The position numbers were made by a program, and so were the translations under genes. Shown here in pieces: positions 16,180 to 24,306 of a DNA stretch of 57,625 nt. The stretch is from Chloroflexi bacterium HGW-Chloroflexi-2 (GTDB lineage Bacteria; Chloroflexota; Anaerolineae; Anaerolineales; Anaerolineaceae), in NCBI GenBank assembly GCA_002840735.1, contig PHBY01000018.1:1-57625 (forward strand), given 5' to 3'. How positions within the stretch are numbered: position 1 is the first letter of the stretch; the number at the start of each line of letters is the position of its first letter. The notes under the pieces were generated by a model that saw nothing but the letters and a program-made list of their open reading frames with translations, did not search any database and was not told where the DNA came from.

Positions 16180-16934
16180 CAGATATAAATTCCTGTTGGA
16201 TCCAGATCTTCTCTCAGAATCCGTAATTCTTCAGCGCTAGGTGGTTGAGTTTCACGTAAGTTTACTGAAACTTTAACTTCCCAACCTGTATTTTGTTGAA
16301 TCATATCAATATTTGCTCCTGGATGCAAAGCAGCCAGTACCATCTCTCCATTCTCATCTGGTTCAAGAATACCCAGGTGTGTAACAACGCCCTGGGGACC
16401 TTTCCCTCTGGCACCGCTGGCTTCTCTTTCCTTTCGATGAGAGAGGAAGCCGGCTGAAGTTATAAAATCCACTTTTTCGGGAAATCTACGTTTTTGATGC
16501 GGGGTTATGATGTAACAGCGGTTTGCCCATCCGGCAATCTCCATGGATCCGCCAGATCCGGGCAGGCGGGTCTTGGGCTGATTGTAATCTCCGATGACAG
16601 TGGCGTTGATATTGCCAAAACGGTCTATTTGAGCTCCACCCAGGAACCCTACATCCACATTTCCTCTCTGCAAATAGAAACTAAAGATATCATACATACT
16701 GCAAACGGCTGTAGCGCCACTGACCAGACAGGGATCTCCAATAGAGAGTGGCAGGCGTGATGGTCGAGCGCCGATTACACCTGCTTCGTAAATCATGACT
16801 AGATTGGGTGCATGGGTTCGTCGGGCAAGATTGCAAGCCAAATTGGGAAGACCCACCCCAACGAAGACGACATCCCCATCGCGAAGTAGCCTGGCTGCGT
16901 TGACTGTCATTAATTCAGCATTGTTGTAATTCAT
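16179..16934 (-). CDS. CoA-transferase, beta subunit (glutaconate-type)
   Basis: A 251-residue subunit of a two-subunit acyl-CoA transferase of the glutaconate/IpdB type. YEAG (about residues 49-52) holds the probable catalytic glutamate, and LPGSGGSMEIA and the GPQGVVTHLG segments are family signatures. The start at 16934 has GGAG upstream; a start at 16949 would overlap the alpha gene without a site. It follows the alpha gene directly. Relatives transfer CoA to glutaconate or open steroid rings, so the substrate needs context. Confidence 0.85.
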   Translation of the reverse strand: MNYNNAELMTVNAARLLRDGDVVFVGVGLPNLACNLARRTHAPNLVMIYEAGVIGARPSRLPLSIGDPCLVSGATAVCSMYDIFSFYLQRGNVDVGFLGGAQIDRFGNINATVIGDYNQPKTRLPGSGGSMEIAGWANRCYIITPHQKRRFPEKVDFITSAGFLSHRKEREASGARGKGPQGVVTHLGILEPDENGEMVLAALHPGANIDMIQQNTGWEVKVSVNLRETQPPSAEELRILREDLDPTGIYI

Positions 16935-16935
16935 A

Positions 16936-17838
16936 TCAATAATCTCCATAGTCGATTGGTGAGCTCAAACGAGGGCTGACTTTTAATCTGTTGTGCGTTT
17001 CTTCACCGAGTTTCTCCCAATACTCATCGCGATCTTTCACGCCATATACCCATTCATCCAGCCAATTTTGTATTTTTTCTGTGGATTGGCTGATTTCGTC
17101 CCAAGCCAGATAAAAAGGATTATCTCGGTCGTAGTACCCCTGCGTATAAGAAGGATGGGCAGAGAATGGTACTTGACAGACCGCATCCACAATGATGGAA
17201 GGTATCACCGTGCGGTTTGGATCACTGCGGATGATATCTTCCTCTACAATCTCTTCCGCGGTGATAATGACATGTTTTGAAGCAAAAGCAGCTTCTTTTT
17301 GTTCACCCACGATGCCCCATATTTGTGAATTGCCATGCTTATCACAACGTTGAACATGAACAATCGCTACATCAGGATTCAAAGGCGGGACAACAATCAC
17401 CTCTACCCCTGTAAAAGGGTCCGTGATTCGTTTGATATTGGGGTTGGCTTTCTCCAGACTGGGAGCACCGGTTTGATTCATTGGCATGAAGGGTAAGCCT
17501 GTGGCACCTGCCTGCAAGCGTGAGATCATTCCAAAATGAGAATATTCTTCCCATTCCATTTCTCCTTTTTCAATCGCATCGCGCATAATACGTAAAGATC
17601 CCACCCCCGGATTGCCCATGTATGAAAAAATAACCTTCTTCACACATCCGGCGGCTGTGAGCATATCATAAATCAAATCAGGTGTAGCGCGTGCGACAGT
17701 AAGATTCTTCTTCTTTTGGCGGATGATTTCATGCGCTGCGGCAAATGGAATCATATGCGTGAACCCGGCTGCATAGATAACATCACCATCGTGAACGTAT
17801 TTTTTAATGGCTTCTGATAATGTATGTAGTTTTGACAT
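16936..17838 (-). CDS. CoA-transferase, alpha subunit (glutaconate-type)
   Basis: A 300-residue subunit with the family pattern VHDGDVIYAAGF near the N-terminus, RATPDLIYD, the long VIVVPPLNPDVAIVHVQRCD segment with HGNSQIWG, and ITAEEIVEEDI. It follows a GAGGA site 4 nt before the ATG. It is the first gene of the run alpha, beta, 2-hydroxyacid dehydrogenase and HAD phosphatase. Partner of the beta gene downstream; together they move CoA between carboxylic acids or hydrolyse a CoA thioester. Confidence 0.85.
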   Translation of the reverse strand: MSKLHTLSEAIKKYVHDGDVIYAAGFTHMIPFAAAHEIIRQKKKNLTVARATPDLIYDMLTAAGCVKKVIFSYMGNPGVGSLRIMRDAIEKGEMEWEEYSHFGMISRLQAGATGLPFMPMNQTGAPSLEKANPNIKRITDPFTGVEVIVVPPLNPDVAIVHVQRCDKHGNSQIWGIVGEQKEAAFASKHVIITAEEIVEEDIIRSDPNRTVIPSIIVDAVCQVPFSAHPSYTQGYYDRDNPFYLAWDEISQSTEKIQNWLDEWVYGVKDRDEYWEKLGEETHNRLKVSPRLSSPIDYGDY

Positions 17839-17861
17839 TGTTTTCCTCTTTTGAGGTGGAT

Positions 17862-18152
17862 TTAGGATCTTCTGGATCGTCTGGATTGTCGATCTTCCTG
17901 TTCATCATGATCTTTGAATCTGGAATTTTGGTATTTTCCCCGACGGTTCCTTTTTGAATCAGACGCATCAGGTTCAGATTCTTTAACTTTTGTTTTCTTT
18001 CTTAAGATTGTACCAAAAAGAATTAGCAGTATACCAGTGATAATCAGATAAAAATTCGCGCTATCTGCAATCATTGAGAAAACAAACAATAGCAAAAAGA
18101 GCCCCCCCATGATAATAAAAAATTTTCCAAATTTAAATCTTAATTCATTCAT
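17862..18152 (-). CDS. Small membrane protein with basic tail
   Basis: A 96-residue protein with two hydrophobic segments (about 9-30 and 33-51, FFIIMGGLFLLLF and FYLIITGILLILFG) and a long charged C-terminal tail rich in Arg, Lys, Asp and Ser (KRNRRGK, RQSRRSRRS). It is not a family I recognise. I chose the ATG at 18152 because an upstream start would fall inside the terminator hairpin. It sits between P5C dehydrogenase and the CoA transferase alpha gene. Confidence 0.55.
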   Translation of the reverse strand: MNELRFKFGKFFIIMGGLFLLLFVFSMIADSANFYLIITGILLILFGTILRKKTKVKESEPDASDSKRNRRGKYQNSRFKDHDEQEDRQSRRSRRS

Positions 18153-18158
18153 AAATAA

Positions 18159-18185
18159 AATGCTGCCCACTAGCAGGACAGCATT
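18159..18185 (-). terminator. Intrinsic terminator after P5C dehydrogenase gene
   Basis: Arms AATGCTG (18159-18165) and CAGCATT (18179-18185) with an inner GC pair, read leftward into a T-rich stretch (18148-18158 complement). It lies 26 bp past the stop of the aldehyde dehydrogenase. Confidence 0.6.
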
Positions 18186-18211
18186 ATTCTAATACAGAGT
18201 TTCTAAATGGA

Positions 18212-19801
18212 CTATATTTTCTTTACCAGATTATAAACCTGTTCGCGCATGTACATTTGCAGATAATGAACACCACCAGCGTTCTTTCCAGTGGCTCCTG
18301 AGCCCTTCCAGCCGCCAAAAGGTTGGAATCCTGGCCAGGCACCGGTGGTTGCGCCTTGCGGTCGGTTGGCGTAATTAACACCTGCTTCAATATTATCAAA
18401 GAACCATTGAGCTTCTTCCTCAGTGCCGTAGAAACCAGATGTGAGACCATAATCTACATCGTTGGCGATATGCATGCCTTCTTCGAGATTCTTGATCTTA
18501 CCAATGGTTGTGATCGGCAGGAACATTTCGTATTTCCATAAGCGATGGGAAAAAGGAACATCCGCGAATAGCGTTGGAGTGACGAAATAACCGTTGGCAT
18601 AATTTCCATTGGTCAGCACTTTGCCACCGGTTAGGAGGCGTCCAGCCAATGATAATTCAGCTGAAAAGTCCTGGAAATCTTTGTAGGAATTTTTGTTGAT
18701 CACTGGTCCCATAAAAACACTGCGTTCGGTAGGGTCACCAATGGCTAATTTTTCAGTGAGAGCAACCATGCGCTCAATAAGTTGATCGTGAATCGATTCT
18801 TCTACCAATACTCGGGAACAGGCAGAACATTTCTGTCCCTGTAATCCAAACGCAGAACGAACAATTCCTAAGGCAGCATCTTCAATATTTGCGTTTTTTG
18901 AGACGATGGTAGGGTTCTTACCACCTAATTCCAGAATGGTTGGTCGAACATAACGACCGTTCTGAGCAAAGGTTCGGAAAATTCCCATGCCAACATCAAA
19001 CGAACCGGTGAAAGTAACTCCAGCCACATCCGGATGGTTCACCAACGCATTTCCCAGAGTGCTACCCGGACCGGTAACGAAATTAAAGACGCCATCCGGA
19101 ATGCCTGCATCTAAAAATGCTTTTGCCAGCAGATATGGGGTCAGAGGTGTGTCTGTCGCTGGCTTCATAACAACAGTGTTCCCAGCTACCATGGCAGCGC
19201 CAGCCGGTCCACCGGTCAACGCACCCGGGAAGTTAAAGGGGCTGATCACCAGCCAGACCCCATAGGGGCGCATAACGGAAAGATTGGTGGATTTTAACCC
19301 GACGAATGGATCACTGCTCATCTGGATTTCAAATCCATTATTCTTTTCCAATTGATCGCAAGCATATCGAATTAATTCAGCGATTTCAACGGCATCGCCA
19401 ATGCCTTCCATGCGATTTTTACCAACTTCCAGGGACATGGCTGCACCGATGTAATAGCTGCGCTCTTCAATCAGATCGGCAGCTTTTCGCAGCAACCTTA
19501 CCCGTTCCTGCCAGGGTGTTTTTCTCCAGAATTGATATGCTTTTTTAGCAGCCGCGATGGCATCATTGGCGTTTTTCTCGTTGCCTTTTTGGAATACCCC
19601 TAATACCTGATTGGTATTAATGGGCGAGCGATTCTCAAATTTTTCGGTGGCTAAAACTTCTTTCCCATCGATGATCATGGAATATTCCTGGCCAAATGTT
19701 CTTCGTAACGCAGCCAGGTTTGACTCGTACGCAACGTGAAACTCTTCAGGTGGATTGAACATTGTTCCATACGTTAATTTAAATTTCCCTTCAGATCCCA
19801 T
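18212..19801 (-). CDS. 1-pyrroline-5-carboxylate dehydrogenase (aldehyde dehydrogenase)
   Basis: A 529-residue ALDH-superfamily enzyme that oxidises P5C (from proline or arginine breakdown) to glutamate. The motifs are FNFPGALTGGPAGAAMVAG, TFTGSFDVG, the catalytic glutamate in LELGGKNPTIV and the catalytic Cys 325 in GQKCSAC, which is the RocA/PruA form of the motif. It is a stand-alone dehydrogenase without a proline dehydrogenase domain. AAGGAGGT lies 6 nt before the ATG. No proline dehydrogenase is seen in the window. Confidence 0.9.
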   Translation of the reverse strand: MGSEGKFKLTYGTMFNPPEEFHVAYESNLAALRRTFGQEYSMIIDGKEVLATEKFENRSPINTNQVLGVFQKGNEKNANDAIAAAKKAYQFWRKTPWQERVRLLRKAADLIEERSYYIGAAMSLEVGKNRMEGIGDAVEIAELIRYACDQLEKNNGFEIQMSSDPFVGLKSTNLSVMRPYGVWLVISPFNFPGALTGGPAGAAMVAGNTVVMKPATDTPLTPYLLAKAFLDAGIPDGVFNFVTGPGSTLGNALVNHPDVAGVTFTGSFDVGMGIFRTFAQNGRYVRPTILELGGKNPTIVSKNANIEDAALGIVRSAFGLQGQKCSACSRVLVEESIHDQLIERMVALTEKLAIGDPTERSVFMGPVINKNSYKDFQDFSAELSLAGRLLTGGKVLTNGNYANGYFVTPTLFADVPFSHRLWKYEMFLPITTIGKIKNLEEGMHIANDVDYGLTSGFYGTEEEAQWFFDNIEAGVNYANRPQGATTGAWPGFQPFGGWKGSGATGKNAGGVHYLQMYMREQVYNLVKKI

Positions 19802-19881
19802 AAAATTACCTCCTTTAACGGGAATATGATTTCTTTTTATCTAGTATACCTGATGGATGGGGTCAAAAACAAAAAAATGAA

Positions 19882-19914
19882 CAGGCTTGCTTGTCTACTG
19901 ACAAAGCAAGCCTG
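19882..19914 (-). terminator. Intrinsic terminator after metalloprotease gene
   Basis: An 11-bp perfect stem (CAGGCTTGCTT 19882-19892 with AAGCAAGCCTG 19904-19914) about 30 bp past the stop, followed on the minus strand by T-rich sequence (complement of 19863-19880). Confidence 0.8.
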
Positions 19915-19943
19915 ATAATTATGTTTTATTTTTAAGAATTTAA

Positions 19944-21830
19944 TTATTGTTTTGATGTCAAAGGCAAATATATCACTTCTCTCATCGTTTGCACTGTAAT
20001 TGGATCATTGACCGTTGTGCCAAATTCATTTGTAGCTGTAATGGTTATGATGTAGGTGGTTCCTTTTTCTAATCCGGCGAGTGTAATGGGCAGTTGATTA
20101 ATTTCAAGTCCTTGATCCAATGCCATCATTCGTGAGAGTTCATCCTGAATTTGAACAAGATAAGTTATGTTGTCATTGGTTGTTTGCCAGTCTAATGTAA
20201 TGCTTGAAATGGAGGGTAAAACTCTTATGTCTGTCAAAGGTGCTGGAGGACTGCAGTCTATCAATCCTGTGCTGGCTATATTACTGTAGGAAGAATTTCC
20301 ATTCTGGTTATATGCATAAACCCGATAGAAGAATTGGCTGGCACAAACAGGGCTTTGATCCACGAATGATGTCGTGTTCGCTGCTAACGTCAGGAAGGAT
20401 GACCAGGTAGCCCCATCTGCTGAGCGTTCCACTTTGAATCCCAATTCGTCTGTGCTATTGTCTGCAAATGTTACAGTGATATCTGTAGATTTTACATTCT
20501 GGACAACCAGGTTTGTCGGAGCGACCGGTACTACTTTTGTTGCTCTGAAGTTTGATACGATCGGAGCTGTGTTGTTCAGTGTCAATCGATTATCAGCACT
20601 GTTACTGGCTGTGGACACGACCCCGGTTGGTTTTCCATTATAAAGAACTTCGGGATTAGACCAATTGTTAACGCGTGAGCAACCAGTACTGCAGTTATAC
20701 GCCATAATCGTTCGGAAGCTCGAATCCGGAGCTTGATAGCCATACGAATAACTATACATGGCAGTCCCGCCACCGGTGTTCAGGCGATCATGATGAGCAC
20801 CCATATTGTGTCCGGTCTCATGAGCGAAAGAATAGTATCCAGTTGTACAGGCACGGGAAACCAGGCTATTACCCACAGAGTCATAAGTATATCCAGGAGT
20901 CATCAACCAACCAATGCCGCAGAAAGTCATGTTATTAACAATCATTACGACAAGATCTGCTCCATAGGTATTTCGCAAACTACGTACTTCGTCGATCACA
21001 TTATCTTGATTGGTTAATTGGGATAGTGCAGTTCCCCAACCAGTACTGGTGGATAAGATGGATTCGTCATAATTAATCTCGGCGGTATACACCAATCTCA
21101 TTCTGGAAAAAATTCCGCTACGCTCGTATCCAGTGTTCGTTTCACTGACAGCCAGATTTATCTGGTTGAGCATATTGGTAGTACTACCAGCACCTGAACG
21201 GGCTGCAGCAGTATAAACGACCAGAACATCGATGATATATCCGCTATCAGCTGAGGTAGTTTCCAGTAATGGTTCGAAAATACCATCTGAGGATTCAGAT
21301 AAATCCGGGATAATATCCAATTCCTCTGGAAACTGGGTCTGGTCAACTTCTTCGAATCGATACAAACCCTGTCCGTTGTCTCTTAATTGATATTGTTTTC
21401 CTTGAAACTCAAGGTTTGCGCTGACAGTTCCATCAGTAGAAACGATCAGAATGGAACTGTCTGGATCATTATTTAAAATTCCAGACATGATGTAACCTGC
21501 GTGAATCGTGTGATCTATTTGATTGAAAGTCGCATCCAGAGTCAGTTCTGGAAAAATCTGGAAACGGGCTGTTTGTTTTGTGTATATATCGCTGAATAAA
21601 TTTTGAGCGATTGTTTCAAAAGCGGATGTATTCAAATTTACTTTTTGTGTTCTGGCAACCCCAATTTCCTGTTTTGTAAATGAAAATGGGATATTGTTAT
21701 TTCGATCAATTGTTGTAATTACGGGCTGGGTGTTCGTATTAGCATTTACTTGAAAAATATTTGAACCCAGAGATACGATTACGCCAAGTACCACCATAAT
21801 TCGAAAAATTTTTATTAAAAACAACTTCAT
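19944..21830 (-). CDS. Secreted metzincin zinc protease with fibronectin-type domains
   Basis: A 628-residue secreted protease. A signal peptide (basic start, hydrophobic core IMVVLGVIVSLG, cleavage near NANTN) is followed by a propeptide-like region and a reprolysin-like zinc domain with HETGHNMGAHHD (His 337, Glu 338, His 341, His 347) and a Met-turn in TIMAYNCSTGCSR, as in M12-type metzincins. The C-terminal 200 residues hold two fibronectin-III-like domains (NLVVQNVKSTDITVTF and ISSITLDWQTTNDNITY). No sorting signal is seen. The start at 21830 has AGGAG upstream; the frame goes 9 codons further without a site. A role in external protein breakdown is likely. Confidence 0.85.
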   Translation of the reverse strand: MKLFLIKIFRIMVVLGVIVSLGSNIFQVNANTNTQPVITTIDRNNNIPFSFTKQEIGVARTQKVNLNTSAFETIAQNLFSDIYTKQTARFQIFPELTLDATFNQIDHTIHAGYIMSGILNNDPDSSILIVSTDGTVSANLEFQGKQYQLRDNGQGLYRFEEVDQTQFPEELDIIPDLSESSDGIFEPLLETTSADSGYIIDVLVVYTAAARSGAGSTTNMLNQINLAVSETNTGYERSGIFSRMRLVYTAEINYDESILSTSTGWGTALSQLTNQDNVIDEVRSLRNTYGADLVVMIVNNMTFCGIGWLMTPGYTYDSVGNSLVSRACTTGYYSFAHETGHNMGAHHDRLNTGGGTAMYSYSYGYQAPDSSFRTIMAYNCSTGCSRVNNWSNPEVLYNGKPTGVVSTASNSADNRLTLNNTAPIVSNFRATKVVPVAPTNLVVQNVKSTDITVTFADNSTDELGFKVERSADGATWSSFLTLAANTTSFVDQSPVCASQFFYRVYAYNQNGNSSYSNIASTGLIDCSPPAPLTDIRVLPSISSITLDWQTTNDNITYLVQIQDELSRMMALDQGLEINQLPITLAGLEKGTTYIITITATNEFGTTVNDPITVQTMREVIYLPLTSKQ

Positions 21831-21979
21831 TTTTACTCCTACAATACTTTTGTACATATTTCAGAGTAAAAATAGCACGCAGCAAGCAATCCAGGGTGCT
21901 GTTGTTAGGTGATTGTAAGGGGATTATTTACAAATCACTTTATTGTTAAGTTATTTCAAAGTGATGGAGGAGTGAATCG

Positions 21980-23197
21980 TTAAGAGAAAAACTGTTTGTA
22001 AAATTGAGCCAACTGATCTCGAACTAATTCGGCATCCGCCGTGGATACCAGTAATTCTTTGTTGAAAATTCTTGCTTTTTGTCTGAATTCAGGATTCTCA
22101 TATGCTGTTATTATTGCGGCTGCCAGTTCATGTGGACTTTGCGGAGAAACAAGATATCCATTCACGCCAGGGATGATCCATTCTCTTAATGACTCAATAT
22201 CACCGACGATTGGAAAACAACCACATGCCATTGTTTCCAATAAGGTGTTGGGGGTGCCATCATGTTTGGTGATGGAAACAGATATTTGGGAACGATGAAA
22301 GGTGGACCATAAAATATCTTGAGGCAGGGTTGGTAACAATAAGACATGTTCTTTTATCCGCAATCGTTCCACCCATTGATGAGCTTCAGGTTTTCCCTCC
22401 ATCCCTGGACAAAGGAAAATAGCACTAGGCAGTTTTTCGAGAACCATTGGAATGGATTGGAAGAATACATCTGTCTGTGCGTAAGCCCGAATGCCGCGTG
22501 GATTGATAATCACCGGTGCTTCGGTTGGGAGATCAAGGTTGGGAATCGTTTCATGCCTGGCGGCTTCAATTTCATTAAACAGGATGCCCCCCCCGCCAGG
22601 CACAACCAGGGCAGGTTTATTTTCAGAAAATCCCCATTGGTGTGCCAGTCGAATATCTCGGTGCACATCTGCCAGAACGCCATCTGCCCTGTGCATCACT
22701 TGCTCTGTAAGATTCTTCATCTTGCGATTCGCATTGGCATGCAATGTAAAGTCATTTCCCCATACAGAAACCAACAATGGAATTTCCTGAGGGGTAATGC
22801 TGGCCAGCATGCCTTCGTATGGGATACGCAATGCATGTACGAGATCGGGTTTGGTCTCAGAAATAATTGCCAGCAACTCTTGCTGATATTTTGATAAGGT
22901 GGTTGGACCAAGAAGATAGCGAACTTCCATCGCAATCGGTCGGGCGTGTTGGATCAGCGACTTCTTCCAATTTTTTCGGGACTGATTGTTCGGATTAATT
23001 GGCGTGGATTTATAGCTTTCTTCTCCGGCAGCGCTGAATGCCACCGGTAAGATAAAAATCGGATCTACATCCGGCTTTGACGTCAATGGATACGTGGATA
23101 CCAACGAAACCCGAAAATCCAGTGAGTGCAGCATATTAATCCATCTTTTTGTGATAGCACTGCGGCCGTCTGCGATTAATAGTATATTGCTGCTCAT
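21980..23197 (-). CDS. Glycosyltransferase (GT-B fold, family 4-like)
   Basis: A 405-residue GT-B enzyme. The C-terminal half has the nucleotide-sugar-binding pattern ITKHDGTPNTLLETMACGCFPIVGDIESLREWI, as in family 4 glycosyltransferases, and the N-terminal half has KPDLVHALRIPYEGM. Its ATG overlaps the preceding gene's stop by 4 nt. The acceptor is unknown; a membrane-associated cell-surface glycan or glycolipid is the usual target. It ends the operon of six genes (21980-30797) that starts with the C39-like gene. Confidence 0.85.
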   Translation of the reverse strand: MSSNILLIADGRSAITKRWINMLHSLDFRVSLVSTYPLTSKPDVDPIFILPVAFSAAGEESYKSTPINPNNQSRKNWKKSLIQHARPIAMEVRYLLGPTTLSKYQQELLAIISETKPDLVHALRIPYEGMLASITPQEIPLLVSVWGNDFTLHANANRKMKNLTEQVMHRADGVLADVHRDIRLAHQWGFSENKPALVVPGGGGILFNEIEAARHETIPNLDLPTEAPVIINPRGIRAYAQTDVFFQSIPMVLEKLPSAIFLCPGMEGKPEAHQWVERLRIKEHVLLLPTLPQDILWSTFHRSQISVSITKHDGTPNTLLETMACGCFPIVGDIESLREWIIPGVNGYLVSPQSPHELAAAIITAYENPEFRQKARIFNKELLVSTADAELVRDQLAQFYKQFFS

Positions 23198-24306
23198 TGC
23201 CTATTCCCCCTGGTATAAGCATCCAGACTTGCGTTTAAGAAAACAGAAACCATCTGGTCGATATTCACCCTGGTTTTGACTGTTTGATAAGCAGCCAATC
23301 CTTTTTGTCGTAACTTTTCTGGTGAACTGAGCGCTGATGAAATAGCGTCCATTAATGCTTGTGAATCATTGGGAGATATATTCCACCCATTTTCATCGGT
23401 TACCAGGTCCGATTGCGTCCCGTCTCCCTCAGCAACGATCACAGGCAATGCGTGTGCCATTGCCTGTTGAACCGCCAGCCCCCCCGTTCCAGGTAAGACA
23501 AACAAATCTGCCTGATTGAAAATTGAATCCAATTCTTCACCAAATGTTTCACCCCAAAATTTTGTTTTGGGATAAGTTTTGGCTGCCAGACTTTCTAATT
23601 CAGAACGAATAGCTCCATCCCCGACAATCCACAAATCTGGTTGCATTTTTTCGGGTAATTGTGAACACACACTAATAAGCGCATCCAATCTTTTTCTGGG
23701 TTGTAATCTGCCGACATACAGAAGAATGGGGGTGTAATCCGAATGCCAAATTAACCGGTTCGGTGGGGGATTCGTGGGGGAAGCCGCGGTGGCGTTCATG
23801 GCGACATAAACTTTTTTTGGATCAAACCCAGCCTGAATATAACCCTGGGCACCTCTCTTGCTGTAGGCAATCAGACTGTTGAATGATTTCAAAAATTGTG
23901 TGCGAGCGTAGTTGCGAATAAAGAAAACTGGTCTGGAAGATTGGGGAACACCTAACCCCCAACCAATCACTGGTTTTTTTTGGCTTTTCATCCATCGTTG
24001 GGCGGAAGGTGTTGATCGATAGCGCGGATTGGCTTCCACAATCAGTACATCTGGCTGCCAATTTTTTACCCACGCTGGAAATTGAGGTTGGAGACAAAAA
24101 TAAAACTTGCCATGCAACAAATGAATATTCTTTGTGAATTGATAATCTACTCCTTCCAGTTGATCCACAATCTTAATCATTTCTCCGGGCTGTGGTGCAC
24201 CGGCAATCACTCCCAGCTCAATTTCTGGTTGTTTTGCCAATAATTCCAAAAAAGGAGCCCGGTAAGCCGGGATGACTCGTTGCTGAATAGCTAAACGGAT
24301 TTTCAT
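23194..24306 (-). CDS. Glycosyltransferase (GT-B fold, family 4)
   Basis: A 370-residue GT-B enzyme with the family pattern PILLYVGRLQPRKRLDALI, then LWIVGDGAIRSELE, WGETFGEELDSIFNQADLFVLPGTGGLAVQQAMAHA-type segments (broken here for brevity) and a donor-site glutamate equivalent region. It overlaps SbcC upstream and the second glycosyltransferase downstream by 4 nt each, so it is translationally coupled to both. Two coupled glycosyltransferases suggest successive sugar additions to one acceptor, which I cannot name. Confidence 0.85.
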   Translation of the reverse strand: MKIRLAIQQRVIPAYRAPFLELLAKQPEIELGVIAGAPQPGEMIKIVDQLEGVDYQFTKNIHLLHGKFYFCLQPQFPAWVKNWQPDVLIVEANPRYRSTPSAQRWMKSQKKPVIGWGLGVPQSSRPVFFIRNYARTQFLKSFNSLIAYSKRGAQGYIQAGFDPKKVYVAMNATAASPTNPPPNRLIWHSDYTPILLYVGRLQPRKRLDALISVCSQLPEKMQPDLWIVGDGAIRSELESLAAKTYPKTKFWGETFGEELDSIFNQADLFVLPGTGGLAVQQAMAHALPVIVAEGDGTQSDLVTDENGWNISPNDSQALMDAISSALSSPEKLRQKGLAAYQTVKTRVNIDQMVSVFLNASLDAYTRGNRQ

